A DNA stretch of 64,000 bases from Mayfieldus sp963781495. GTDB taxonomy: Bacteria; Actinomycetota; Thermoleophilia; Solirubrobacterales; 70-9. Within the stretch, counting starts at the first letter, position 1. Each line of letters opens with the position of its first letter. Below are positions 18,172 to 29,420 of the stretch, in pieces. A model generated the notes under the pieces. That model ran no database searches. It saw only the letters and a list, made by a program, of their open reading frames with translations, and was not told the DNA's origin. Made by a program: the position numbers and the translations under genes. The stretch covers positions 1,612,001 through 1,676,000 of the forward strand of contig CAWAFX010000002.1 in assembly GCA_963781495.1 (NCBI GenBank), in the 5' to 3' direction.

Positions 18172-18201
18172 AGCGACCTGCTCGCTTTTCGCGCCCTCAA
18201 C

Positions 18202-19671
18202 GTGACCGATCAAGCCGATACTTCCGACCTGCTGCGCGAGCGGCGCGAGAAGCTGACCCGCCTGCGGGAGGCAGGGATCGAGCCCTTCCCGCACAGCTTT
18301 CCCGACCGCGAGGAGATCGCCGAGGTCCGGCGCGCGCACGAGGGCCTCTCAGCCGGCGCCGAGACCGAGTCCCGACACCGCGTGGCGGGGCGGATGGTCG
18401 CCCGCCGCGGCCACGGCAAGGCGGCCTTCATCGACCTGCGCGACTCCAGCGGCGAGATCCAGCTCCACGCCCGCGAGGACCTGCTCGGCGAGCAGCGCTT
18501 CGAGCAGCTGGTCGGGCTCGACCTCGGCGACGTGATCGGCGTCGAGGGGGTGGCCTTCGCCAGCAAGCGCGGCGAGCTGTCGCTGCGGGTCGAGGGCTGG
18601 GACCTGCTCGCCAAGAGCCTGCGCCCGCCGCCGGACCGCTACCACGGCCTCGAGGACACCGAGACCCGCTACCGCCGCCGCGAGCTCGACCTGATCGCGA
18701 ACGAGGAGACGCGAAAGCTGTTCGCGATCCGCGGCAGGACGATTGCCGAGACGCGGCGCTGGCTCGACGAGCACGGATTCGTCGAGGCCGAGACCCCGGT
18801 CCTGCAGCCGCTCTACGGCGGCGCCCTGGCACGGCCGTTCGTCACCCACCACAACGCGCTCGACCGCGACCTCTACCTGCGGATCGCGACCGAGCTCTAC
18901 CTCAAGCGGCTGATCGTCGGCGGCTTCGACAAGGTCTACGAGCTCGGCAAGGACTTCCGCAACGAGGGGATCTCGCCCAAGCACAACCCCGAGTTCACGA
19001 TGCTCGAGTGGTATGAGGCCTACGCGGACTACAACGACACCGCGGACGACCTCGAGCGGCTGGTCTTCAACATCGCCCAGAAGGTGCTGGGCACGACCGA
19101 GATCGAGCGCGACGGCAGCAAGATCGACCTGACGCCGCCCTGGAGGCGGATCACCCTGCGCGACGCGATCCAGGAGCAGGCCGGGCTCGACATCCTCGAG
19201 CACCCGACCCGCGAGCAGCTGGCGGCGGCGATGGGCGCCGAGCCCGACCCCGAGGAGGGCTGGGGCAAGCTGGTCGACGGGCTGCTCACGAAGGAGGTCG
19301 AGCCGAAGCTGATCCAGCCGACCTTCCTCACCGACTATCCGGTCGAGCTCTCGCCCTTCGCCAAGGCCCACCGCAGCGAGGAGGGCCTGGTCGAGCGCTG
19401 GGAGGCGTTCATGGGCGGGGTCGAGATCGCCAACTCCTTCACCGAGCTCAACGACCCCGATGAGCAGCGGCGCCGCTTCGAGCAGCAGGCCGAGGAGGCC
19501 AAGCGTGGCGACGAGGACGCCCAGCCCTACGACGAGGCCTTCGTCGAGGCCCTGGAGCAGGGGATGCCGCCGACCGGCGGCGTCGGTCTCGGGATCGACC
19601 GCCTGGTGATGCTGCTGACCGGCGCCTCGAGCCTGCGCGAGGTGGTCCTGTTCCCGGCGATGCGGACGTGA
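18202..19671 (+). CDS. lysS: Lysyl-tRNA synthetase, class II
   Basis: 489 residues from GTG 18202. N-terminal OB-fold anticodon-binding domain (about 45-150, 'VAGRMVARRGHGKAAFIDLRD'), then the class II core: motif 1 around 'RRWLDEHGFVEAETPVLQP', motif 2 'FRNEGISPKHNPEFTMLEWY', motif 3 'GVGLGIDRLVML'. Full family length. It follows greA, an arrangement shared with many actinobacteria, and its stop overlaps the next start as GTGA. Confidence 0.96.
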   Translation: MTDQADTSDLLRERREKLTRLREAGIEPFPHSFPDREEIAEVRRAHEGLSAGAETESRHRVAGRMVARRGHGKAAFIDLRDSSGEIQLHAREDLLGEQRFEQLVGLDLGDVIGVEGVAFASKRGELSLRVEGWDLLAKSLRPPPDRYHGLEDTETRYRRRELDLIANEETRKLFAIRGRTIAETRRWLDEHGFVEAETPVLQPLYGGALARPFVTHHNALDRDLYLRIATELYLKRLIVGGFDKVYELGKDFRNEGISPKHNPEFTMLEWYEAYADYNDTADDLERLVFNIAQKVLGTTEIERDGSKIDLTPPWRRITLRDAIQEQAGLDILEHPTREQLAAAMGAEPDPEEGWGKLVDGLLTKEVEPKLIQPTFLTDYPVELSPFAKAHRSEEGLVERWEAFMGGVEIANSFTELNDPDEQRRRFEQQAEEAKRGDEDAQPYDEAFVEALEQGMPPTGGVGLGIDRLVMLLTGASSLREVVLFPAMRT

Positions 19672-20069
19672 CGGACCCCGCCGAGGTCTTCCGCGCAGCG
19701 ACGCAGGCCGTGGTGGCCGGCGACCTCGACCAGGCACTGACATTCCTCGACGAGGACGTGACGATGGACTGGAGCCGGTCGCGTGGCCCGCTGCAGGGGA
19801 CCTACGAGGGAAAGTCCGGCGCCCGCCGCTACTGGGAGGACATGCTCGACGCCTGGAGGCCGATCGCCTGGGAGGTGGAGGTGGTCGGACGGCCGGCCGA
19901 CGACACCGTCGTTCTGGAGTCGCGACCGTACGCGCGCGGCCAGGGCAGCGGAATCGAGCTGCAGGGCCGCGGCGGGCTGATCGTCCAGGTCCGGGAGGGC
20001 AAGCTGGCTGCGATCACGCTGTTTCAGAGCCCGGAGGAGGCACTGGCCGCCGCCGAGCATTTGGACTGA
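19668..20069 (+). CDS. SnoaL/NTF2-like protein
   Basis: 133 residues; GTG start overlaps the lysS stop (GTGA), so translation is coupled. The pattern (N-terminal helix AEVFRAATQAVVAGDLDQAL, 'FLDEDVTMDW', 'GKSGARRYWEDM', central beta sheet) is that of a single-domain SnoaL-like NTF2 fold. Members range from polyketide cyclases to orphan binding proteins; no catalytic His/Asp pair can be fixed here. It is followed by a 7-bp hairpin (20082-20100). Confidence 0.7.
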   Translation: MTDPAEVFRAATQAVVAGDLDQALTFLDEDVTMDWSRSRGPLQGTYEGKSGARRYWEDMLDAWRPIAWEVEVVGRPADDTVVLESRPYARGQGSGIELQGRGGLIVQVREGKLAAITLFQSPEEALAAAEHLD

Positions 20070-20081
20070 AGCAACGTCGGT

Positions 20082-20100
20082 GTCCGTATCGGCTACGGAC
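20082..20100. repeat. Perfect 7-bp hairpin
   Basis: GTCCGTA (20082-20088) and TACGGAC (20094-20100), loop TCGGC, 12 nt after the stop of the SnoaL-like gene. No U-tract follows; it may slow decay or be part of the control region of the phasin-like gene. Confidence 0.45.
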
Positions 20101-20205
20101 GCAAGAGCCACACCTGGTACGGATGCGGGGCCGCCGCAGGCCGAAGATGATCGGTGCCACGCAAAGCCCACGATCCGAGCCCGCAAGAGGCGGAGAGGAA
20201 TTCAA

Positions 20206-20487
20206 ATGACGGTTGCAGAGAGAAGCACCGCCGACAGAGGCGTCGAGTTGTCCGAGGAAGTGCTGCAGGAGATCAAGGATGGCCAAGAGGCCGCGATCGA
20301 AGCGGTCCGCAGCTTCGCCCGCAGCGTCGACAAGACGCTGGACGGAGCCAGCCCGGCCCAGGCCGAGGAGATCGTCGACTCGGCTCTGAAGATGTCCGAG
20401 AAGCTGGTCGAGACGCAGTACGACTTCCTCAAGAAGGTCGTCGACAGCGCTGGGAAGTCCCTGGGCGCGTCAAGCGCCGCCAAGTAG
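20206..20487 (+). CDS. Phasin-like helical protein
   Basis: 93 residues from ATG 20206 with a strong GGAGAGGAA ribosome site at 20192-20200; the longer open frame upstream lacks support. Entirely amphipathic helix, no Cys or Trp, with 'EAVRSFARSVDKTLDG', 'ALKMSEKLVETQYDFLKKV' and an Ala/Ser-rich tail, the composition of phasins that coat polyhydroxyalkanoate or lipid granules. The assignment is inferred from pattern, not from a conserved catalytic motif. The two WS/DGAT enzymes elsewhere in the window are consistent with storage granules. Confidence 0.55.
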   Translation: MTVAERSTADRGVELSEEVLQEIKDGQEAAIEAVRSFARSVDKTLDGASPAQAEEIVDSALKMSEKLVETQYDFLKKVVDSAGKSLGASSAAK

Positions 20488-20555
20488 GACCACAGCGCAG
20501 GTCGCGAGCACGGCGCCGGTCACCGCATTCGATCGGCGCCGTTAGCCTGCCCCGG

Positions 20556-21248
20556 GTGTCGCAGTCGCCTCAGCCGGGAGCGCTGGTCGGCAGCGGCCGC
20601 AGCGCCGACGTCTACGAATACGGGCCGGGCGAGGTCCTGCGCCGCTACCGCGACCCCCGCGACACCGAGCGCGAGGTGGCGGGGATGGAGCTCGCCCGCC
20701 GGCACGGCTTCCCGGTCGCCGAGGCCCGGGCCCTGAGCGAAACCGAGATCGTGATGCAGCGCCTGCAGGGGCCGACGATGCTCGACGAGCTCGGCCGCCG
20801 CCCCTGGCTGCTGGCCCGCCAGGCGGCGCTGCTGGCCTCGCTTCACCGCCGCCTGCACGCGATCGAGGCGCCCGAATGGCTGCCGGCGCCGGCCGGGGAG
20901 GGGACACAGCTGCTGCACCTCGACCTTCACCCCGACAACGTCATCCTCACTCCCGAGGGCGCCTCGGTGATCGACTGGCCCAACGTCGCCCGCGGACCCG
21001 GCGCCGGCGACGTCGCCTACACCTGGATCATCCTCAGCACCGCCGCCGAGCCCCGGGGCGACCTGCGCGGACGGCTCGTCTCGGTGCTCGGACGCCGCGC
21101 CTTCATCGCCGCCTTCCTGCGCCAGTTCGACTCCGCCGAGCGGGCCGAGATCGAACGCTGGACCCCGGTCTGCGCCGCGGCGCGGCTCGAGGATCGCTCG
21201 CTTCCGGATGCCGAGCGGACCAAGGTTGCGCGGCTAATGAGGGGCTGA
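20556..21248 (+). CDS. APH-type small-molecule kinase
   Basis: 230 residues from GTG 20556, 7 nt after TAGCCT (20543-20548). A short kinase-like fold: a glycine loop region 'LVGSGRSADVYEYG', an R/E pair, then the catalytic loop HLDLHPDNVIL and the metal site 'ASVIDWPNVARGP'. This is the pattern of aminoglycoside/choline/homoserine kinase-type phosphotransferases. Substrate unknown. At 230 residues it is shorter than typical APH enzymes, with a reduced N-lobe. Confidence 0.75.
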   Translation: MSQSPQPGALVGSGRSADVYEYGPGEVLRRYRDPRDTEREVAGMELARRHGFPVAEARALSETEIVMQRLQGPTMLDELGRRPWLLARQAALLASLHRRLHAIEAPEWLPAPAGEGTQLLHLDLHPDNVILTPEGASVIDWPNVARGPGAGDVAYTWIILSTAAEPRGDLRGRLVSVLGRRAFIAAFLRQFDSAERAEIERWTPVCAAARLEDRSLPDAERTKVARLMRG

Positions 21249-21526
21249 ACGTCCAGTCTCTGTGACTGATGTCCCGTCGATCGTGCCTAGAAAGGCGCAA
21301 CTAGCGAGCGTTTGACCCCGTCTGGCCAGCGGGACCGCCTGGGTATAATCGGTTCTCGCCGTCCCCAACAGACCGGAGGTCAGATCCATCGGCACGCGCC
21401 AGCCGCACTTGGACTTGACAGCCGGCAATGTCCCGTCCCTGAATCAGCAAATTCATTTTTGGCAGGAACTTGGGAAACGGGGCCTAAGCAAACAAGCAAC
21501 CCGGTGCCGATACTGACTTAACCCAC
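21249..21526 (+). promoter_or_regulatory. Upstream region of clpC with candidate promoters
   Basis: A 278-nt gap. A perfect TATAAT (21344-21349) lacks a good -35 at 17 nt (TTGACC at 21312-21317 is 26 nt away). TTGACA at 21415-21420 has a weak partner TGAATC (21440-21445). GATACT at 21509-21514 lies close to the start. No clear ribosome binding site precedes ATG 21527. I see no clean HspR (HAIR) or CtsR operator. Confidence 0.4.
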
Positions 21527-24121
<2,595 letters not shown>

Positions 24122-24128
24122 CGCTAGT

Positions 24129-24152
24129 CCGAGTAGCTCGGTAGTACCTTTT
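24129..24152 (+). terminator. Weak intrinsic terminator after clpC
   Basis: CCGAG (24129-24133), TAG, CTCGG (24137-24141), then TAGTACCTTTT. The stem is only 5 bp and 6 nt separate it from the T-run, and the same bases include the TAGTAC box that may start the next gene. Confidence 0.35.
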
Positions 24153-24158
24153 CCCCGC

Positions 24159-25991
24159 ATGGGAGGTCGCCGCGGTGCGTCCGAAGGGGACAAGGACCGG
24201 AGCCGGCTCTGGCTCTCGGTCCCGATCCTGATCGTCGTCATCGCAAACTTCTGGGTGATGTCGGCCAGCGGCGCGCTGCCGCTGCCGGGGCCGCTCAACG
24301 ACCTGCTCGCGCTCGGCCAGGGGGGAGGGCAGACGCCGGCCAAGGTCGCGATCCAGAATCCGCCCGAGCCGGCGCAGACAGCAACCCCGCTGGTCGACTG
24401 CGGCTCCGGCTCGCACCCCGAGCCCGGCGTCGATGGCCGCGTCCCCGCCGGCAGCGCCCCCAACGGCCTCAACTGCAATATCTCGGTGGTCGCCCACCAG
24501 GGATCCACGGGTGGCTTCAAGACCATCCGCTACGTCGACGATGCCGGCCGTGTCTGCGCCTTCTACGACACGGCGCTGCTCTTCCCGACAAACGCGACGG
24601 ACCTCAACTCCAGCTCCATCGGCGTCGCGGTGCTCGACATGTCCGACCCCGACCACCCGAAGCAGACCGACACGCTGCAGCAGCCGCCGATGATGTCTCC
24701 GCACGAGTCGCTGGCCCTGAACCAGAAACGCGGACTGCTGGCCGCGGTCGAGGGCAATCCCGCCGCCTATCCGGGCCTGGTTTCGATCTACGACGCGTCG
24801 GCGGATTGCCGCCACCCGGTGCTCGACTCGACCCTGCCCCTCGCTCGACTCGGCCATGAGAGTGGCTTCTCGATCGACGGCAAGACCTTCTACGCGACGG
24901 CCGTCTCGTTCAACGACATCACCGCAATCGACGTAACCGACCCCAAAAACCCGCACGACGTCTGGCAGGGCAACGTCAGCTCGCACGGGATGTCGCTTTC
25001 CGACGACGGCAACCGCGCCTATATCGCAGACACCAACGGCAACATGCTGATCCTTGACACCTCGGAGATCCAGGCGCGCAAGCCCGACCCGCAGGCCCGC
25101 GAAATCAGCCGCCTCACCTGGAACAACGTCTCGATCCCGCAGAACGCGATCCCGTTCACCCGGGGCGGCCACCCCTACATCCTCGAGTTCGACGAGTACA
25201 CGGCCGGGACGACCAGCCCCAGCGGCGACAAGGACGCGGTCGGCGCGGGCCGGATCATCGACATCTCCGACGAGAAGCACCCCTACGTGGTCTCGGACCT
25301 GCGCCTGCAGGTCGACCAACACGCCAATCACGCCGCGGCCGCGAACGACCCCGGCGCCTCGAGCCCGGTGCAGGGATACGCGGCCCACTACTGCAACATC
25401 CCCAGCCGCGTCGACCCCCAGGTCGTCGCCTGCTCGTTCATCGCCTCCGGCCTGCGCGTCTTCGACATCAGCGACCTCGTCCACCCGAAGGAGATCGCCT
25501 ACTACGTCGCGCCAACCAAGAAGGCGATCGAGAACGGCTATGACGGCTCCAACTTCGCGATGTCGCAGCCGTCGTTCGCCCCCGGTCGGGAGATTTGGTA
25601 CACGGACGGCTCCAGCGGCTTCTACAACATGCGGGTCGACGCGAGCGTCTGGCCGGGCGACAAGCAGAAGCTGGCCCCCGCCCGGTGCGCGGGCCGCAAG
25701 GCGACCATCCGCGGCACCAGCGGTAAGGACAAGCTGAAGGGCACAAAGAAGCGCGATGTGATCTCGGCCGGACGCGGCAAGGACAAGATCAAGGGCCGCA
25801 AGGGCAACGACCTGATCTGCGGCGGCAAGGGCAGGGACACGCTCGCCGGCGGCCGCGGTAGGGACAAGCTGTTGGGCGGGGACGGCAATGACAAGCTCAG
25901 CGGTGGGGCGGGGAGGGACAAGCTGAATGGCGGCCGCGGCAAGCACGACAGGCTCAACGGCGGCCCTGGCCGCGACCTCCAGAAGCAGTAG
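24159..25991 (+). CDS. LVIVD-repeat surface protein with RTX-like tail
   Basis: 610 residues. An N-terminal signal-anchor (about 20-40), then a beta-propeller-like region with LVIVD-type repeats ('VAVLDMSDPDHPKQTDTL', 'ITAIDVTDPKNPHDVW', 'LRVFDISDLVHPKEIAYY'), then about 95 residues of Gly-Asp-rich nonapeptides ('GGRGRDKLLGGDGNDKLSGG') like calcium-binding RTX repeats. Lys/Arg-rich 'GTSGKDKLKGTKKRDVI' starts the tail. It is probably exported and cell-surface attached, with Ca2+ folding the tail outside. No catalytic motif is seen. Confidence 0.8.
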   Translation: MGGRRGASEGDKDRSRLWLSVPILIVVIANFWVMSASGALPLPGPLNDLLALGQGGGQTPAKVAIQNPPEPAQTATPLVDCGSGSHPEPGVDGRVPAGSAPNGLNCNISVVAHQGSTGGFKTIRYVDDAGRVCAFYDTALLFPTNATDLNSSSIGVAVLDMSDPDHPKQTDTLQQPPMMSPHESLALNQKRGLLAAVEGNPAAYPGLVSIYDASADCRHPVLDSTLPLARLGHESGFSIDGKTFYATAVSFNDITAIDVTDPKNPHDVWQGNVSSHGMSLSDDGNRAYIADTNGNMLILDTSEIQARKPDPQAREISRLTWNNVSIPQNAIPFTRGGHPYILEFDEYTAGTTSPSGDKDAVGAGRIIDISDEKHPYVVSDLRLQVDQHANHAAAANDPGASSPVQGYAAHYCNIPSRVDPQVVACSFIASGLRVFDISDLVHPKEIAYYVAPTKKAIENGYDGSNFAMSQPSFAPGREIWYTDGSSGFYNMRVDASVWPGDKQKLAPARCAGRKATIRGTSGKDKLKGTKKRDVISAGRGKDKIKGRKGNDLICGGKGRDTLAGGRGRDKLLGGDGNDKLSGGAGRDKLNGGRGKHDRLNGGPGRDLQKQ

Positions 25992-26004
25992 GCGCCCGTT
26001 CTAC

Positions 26005-26024
26005 GATCCGCGAACGTGCGGATC
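26005..26024. repeat. Perfect 7-bp hairpin after the LVIVD-RTX gene
   Basis: GATCCGC (26005-26011) and GCGGATC (26018-26024), loop GAACGT, 14 nt after the stop codon. Probably a 3' end structure; no U-tract. Confidence 0.5.
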
Positions 26025-26073
26025 TCACACACCGGCCGCGGGGGCTGGGGGAGCCTCGGTGAAGGAGGCGAGG

Positions 26074-27438
26074 ATGAGGATGCGAGGACTACCGCCGGGG
26101 CCAAAGTCGCCCGTCATCCTGCAGTCGATCGGCCAGTGGTCGCGCCCTCTCGCTTACCTGGCGCGCTGCCGGGCCCGCTACGGCAAGCGCTTCACGCTCT
26201 ACTTCGTCGGCTCGCCGCCGACAGTGTTCCTCACCGACCCGGACGAGGTGAAGGAGGTCTTCGCGGCGCCGCCCGAGGTCCTTCACCCCGGCCGCGGAGC
26301 GAGGGTGCTGGAGCCGCTGGTCGGCGCCAACTCGGTGATCCTTCTCGACGAGTCGCGACACCTCGAGCAGCGCAAGCTGATGCTGCCCGCGTTTCACGGC
26401 GAGAAGATGCAGCGCCTCGCCGGCCTGATGACCGAGGTCGCCCAGCGCGAGGTGGAGTCCTGGCCGCAAGGCGAGGGGATCCCACTTCACCCCCGCATGC
26501 AGGCCCTGACCCTGGAGATCATCCTGCGGGCGGTGTTCGGGCTCGATCACGGCGAGCGCCTCGACGGGCTACGCGACCGCCTGTCCGAGCTTCTCGCCTT
26601 CGGCGACAATCCGATCACCCTCACCCCGCCGCCCGAGCCCGACAGCCTGAGGATGAAGCTGGCCGAGCGGCTGCCGATGTTCGCCAGGTTCCTGCGCCAC
26701 CAGGAGCAGGCCGACGAGATGATCTTGGCGCTGATCGAGGAGCGCCGCCGTGAAGAGGCCGAGCGCGACGACATCCTGACCATGCTGCTGGAGGCGCGCC
26801 ACGAGGACGGCTCGCCGATGTCCGACCAGGAGCTGCGCGACGAGCTGATGACGCTGCTGGTCGCCGGGCACGAAACCACCGCCTCGGCTCTGGCCTGGGG
26901 CTTCGAGCAACTCGCCCGCTCCCCCGAGGTCCTCGCCCGCCTGGTCGAGGAGATCGACGCTGGTGAAGACGACTCATACCTGACTGCGACGATCCAGGAG
27001 ACGCTGCGGCGCCGGCCGGTGATCCCCAACGCGGCCCCGCGTTACGTCAACGAGCCGATCGAGGTGGGCGGCTGGAGCTACCCGGTCGGCTGCGCACTGG
27101 TCCCGAGCTCCTACCTGATCCACCACGACCCCGAGATCTACCCCGACCCCTACGCGTTCCGCCCCGAGCGTTTCCTCGACGAGTCCCCCGGCACCTACAC
27201 CTGGATCCCCTTCGGCGGCGGGCGGCGGCGCTGTCTCGGCGCCAGCTTCGCGCAGCAGGAGATGAAAATCGTCCTGCGAGCGGTGCTCAGCACCCGCCGC
27301 CTCGACCCGGCCGGCGCCCCGCACGAGGTCGCGCGCCGCCGCAACATCACGATCAAACCGATCGACGGCGCGCGGTCGACGCTGCGGGCGCGGACGGCTG
27401 CGCCGCCACGGCCCCCCGAGCCGGTCGCCGCCGCCTGA
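26074..27438 (+). CDS. Cytochrome P450
   Basis: 454 residues from ATG 26074, chosen because GAAGGAGG lies just upstream. Starts with the proline-rich LPPGPKSP hinge. The I-helix oxygen site is 'LVAGHETTAS', the ExxR motif lies in IQETLRRRP, and the heme Cys is in 'PFGGGRRRCLGASFA'. All hallmarks are intact. A heme-thiolate monooxygenase of the CYP102/CYP110-like soluble class by look; substrate unknown. No ferredoxin or reductase gene is adjacent, so electrons must come from elsewhere. Confidence 0.93.
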   Translation: MRMRGLPPGPKSPVILQSIGQWSRPLAYLARCRARYGKRFTLYFVGSPPTVFLTDPDEVKEVFAAPPEVLHPGRGARVLEPLVGANSVILLDESRHLEQRKLMLPAFHGEKMQRLAGLMTEVAQREVESWPQGEGIPLHPRMQALTLEIILRAVFGLDHGERLDGLRDRLSELLAFGDNPITLTPPPEPDSLRMKLAERLPMFARFLRHQEQADEMILALIEERRREEAERDDILTMLLEARHEDGSPMSDQELRDELMTLLVAGHETTASALAWGFEQLARSPEVLARLVEEIDAGEDDSYLTATIQETLRRRPVIPNAAPRYVNEPIEVGGWSYPVGCALVPSSYLIHHDPEIYPDPYAFRPERFLDESPGTYTWIPFGGGRRRCLGASFAQQEMKIVLRAVLSTRRLDPAGAPHEVARRRNITIKPIDGARSTLRARTAAPPRPPEPVAAA

Positions 27439-27490
27439 GCTAGGGGAGTTTCGCGGCGGCGAGCGCCGGGGCCGGCGGAAACCCGATGCG

Positions 27491-27886
27491 TCAGCTTCGC
27501 TGGACGATCAGCGAGGTGTTGCCGTCCGGATCGCGGAAGAAGAACATCGGCGGTACCGGATCCCCCATCCGCGAGATCTCGGCGTCGACGTCGACGCCGC
27601 GGTCGCTCAGCTCGGCGTGGAGGGTGTCGATGTCGTCGGTCTCGAAGGCGACGCGGGTCTCGATCCCGGTCGGGTCGCCATCACGGGGCGGGTAGAGCGC
27701 GATCGTGGTCGCCGCGCCCGGCGGGGCCACCTCGATCCAGGGCGGGTTATCGCCCATCGGCGCCTCGACGCGCTTCTCGAATCCGAGCAGGTCGAGGTAG
27801 AACTCCACCGCTCGGCCTTGGTCGCTGACCGGAAGGATCACGGTCGCCAGCTGGGTGATCTGCGCCCTCGTCTTGGTCTCTGTCAT
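27491..27886 (-). CDS. VOC (glyoxalase-like) family protein
   Basis: 131 residues from ATG 27886, preceded by a perfect AAGGAGG. Two beta-alpha-beta-beta-beta modules: 'LATVILPVSDQGRAVEFYLDLLGFEKR' (in parts) and 'VAFETDDIDTLHAELSDRGVD' followed by 'FFFRDPDGNTSLIV'. This is the usual vicinal oxygen chelate single-chain protein. Metal ligands are not certain; typically a His/Glu set. Two further VOC proteins lie at 38635-38967 and 39019-39405. Confidence 0.85.
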   Translation of the reverse strand: MTETKTRAQITQLATVILPVSDQGRAVEFYLDLLGFEKRVEAPMGDNPPWIEVAPPGAATTIALYPPRDGDPTGIETRVAFETDDIDTLHAELSDRGVDVDAEISRMGDPVPPMFFFRDPDGNTSLIVQRS

Positions 27887-28043
27887 CGCATGCCTCCTTG
27901 TCGTTTCGGCTTCCGACATTGAGACTGCGCGGCCGAGCTAAATTCATCGGCGTGCGGCGGTCGCGCTGCCGAAATGGACACCCAAGCCTTCAAATGCGGC
28001 GCTAGGATCGGGCCGGATCCAACTCAAGAGGAGAACTTTTCGA

Positions 28044-29420
28044 ATGGAACAGCAGACGCTCGACAAGGATGCTTTGCAGGGGCTCGGGGCTGACGTCGTC
28101 ACGCCGGAGGCGGAGAACTGGGATCAGGCGCGCCAGGCCTGGAACCTGTCCGCGGTCCAGAACCCCTCGGCCGTGATCTACGCGGAGAACGCCGACCAGG
28201 TCTCGGAGGCGGTCAACTTCGCGCGCCAGAACGGCCTCGGGATCGCCGCCCAGGGCACCGGCCACGGCGCCGGATCGCGCGGCCCCCTCGACGGCTCGAT
28301 CCTGCTCAAGACCGAGCGCATGAAGGGCATCGAGGTCGATTCCGACAGCCGGGTCGGCCGCTACGAGGCCGGGGTGCTGTGGATGGAGGCCAACCCGGCC
28401 GCCGGCGAGCACGGGCTCGCCAACCTCTCCGGCTCGGCACCCGACGTCGGCATCGTCGGCTACACGACCGGCGGCGGCTTCGGCTGGCTGGCGCGCAAGC
28501 ACGGCCTCGCCTGCAACAGCGTCCGCGCGATCGAGCTGGTCACCGCCGACGGCGAGCAGCGGCGGATCGACCACGACTCGGAGCCCGACCTCTTCTGGGC
28601 GATCCGGGGCGGCGGCGGCAGCTTCGCCGTCGTGACCGCGATCGAGTACGACCTGGTCGAGATTCCGAAGGTGTTCGCCGGCGCCGTGCTGTACCCGGCC
28701 GACGAGAGCTGCAGCGAGATCGTCAGCAGCTACTTCGATTGGACGCGGGAGGTGCCGAACGACGTCACCTCGATCGTGCGCTTCCTGCACCTGCCGCCGC
28801 TGCCGCAGATCCCCGAGCCGCTGCAGGACAAGCCGCTGGTCACGATCAGCGCCTGCTACGCGGGCCCCGAGTCCGAAGGCGGCGAGCTGATCGCGCCGAT
28901 CCGGGGGCTGGGGGAGCCCGTGATGGACACCTTCGGGGAGATGCCGCCGCAGGGGCTGTCGGCGATTCACATGGAGCCCGAAGAGCCGGTGCCGGGCCTG
29001 GTCCACACGATCTCGCTCCGCGAGGCGCCGCAGGAGGCGGTGGATGCATACGTCGCCGCCGCGGGCCCGGAGTCCGGGTCGCCGCTTCTCGGCTGCGAGA
29101 TAAGGCATTGCGGCGGAGCGGTGGGCGAGCCGGCCGAGAACTCTGGCGCGCTGTCGCACCTCGACGCCGAGTACGTGCTGGTCGGGATCGGCCTGCCGAT
29201 GAGCCCGGAGATGGGCCAGGCGATCAACGCGCACCTCGACGCGGTGCACGAGGCGTTGACGCCCTGGTCGACGGGAAGCGATTACTTCAACTTCGCCGAC
29301 CGCCCCACCGCCCTGGAGCAGATCTTCGCTGCGGAGACGCTGGAGCGGCTGCGCGACGTGAAGCGGCGCTATGACCCCGACGGCCTGATCAGCGGCAACC
29401 ACAACGTGTCGCTGGGCTAG
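28044..29420 (+). CDS. FAD-linked oxidoreductase (PCMH/BBE type)
   Basis: 458 residues with GAGGAG upstream of ATG 28044. The N-terminal PCMH FAD domain has 'NPSAVIYAENADQVSEAV', 'IAAQGTGHGAGSRGPLDG', 'GYTTGGGFGWLARKHGLACNSV', and the C-terminal BBE segment ends 'RRYDPDGLISGNHNVS'. The His in GTGHG is in the position used for covalent FAD attachment, and the Cys in GLACNSV matches the second link of bicovalent enzymes. Probably an oxidase of sugars, alcohols or plant-type metabolites. The TAG stop is followed in the same frame by the next gene. Confidence 0.88.
   Translation: MEQQTLDKDALQGLGADVVTPEAENWDQARQAWNLSAVQNPSAVIYAENADQVSEAVNFARQNGLGIAAQGTGHGAGSRGPLDGSILLKTERMKGIEVDSDSRVGRYEAGVLWMEANPAAGEHGLANLSGSAPDVGIVGYTTGGGFGWLARKHGLACNSVRAIELVTADGEQRRIDHDSEPDLFWAIRGGGGSFAVVTAIEYDLVEIPKVFAGAVLYPADESCSEIVSSYFDWTREVPNDVTSIVRFLHLPPLPQIPEPLQDKPLVTISACYAGPESEGGELIAPIRGLGEPVMDTFGEMPPQGLSAIHMEPEEPVPGLVHTISLREAPQEAVDAYVAAAGPESGSPLLGCEIRHCGGAVGEPAENSGALSHLDAEYVLVGIGLPMSPEMGQAINAHLDAVHEALTPWSTGSDYFNFADRPTALEQIFAAETLERLRDVKRRYDPDGLISGNHNVSLG

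Noticed and set aside
21312..21349. TTGACC and TATAAT as one promoter before clpC
   Set aside because: Spacing of 26 nt is too long for sigma-70; the boxes may belong to different promoters.
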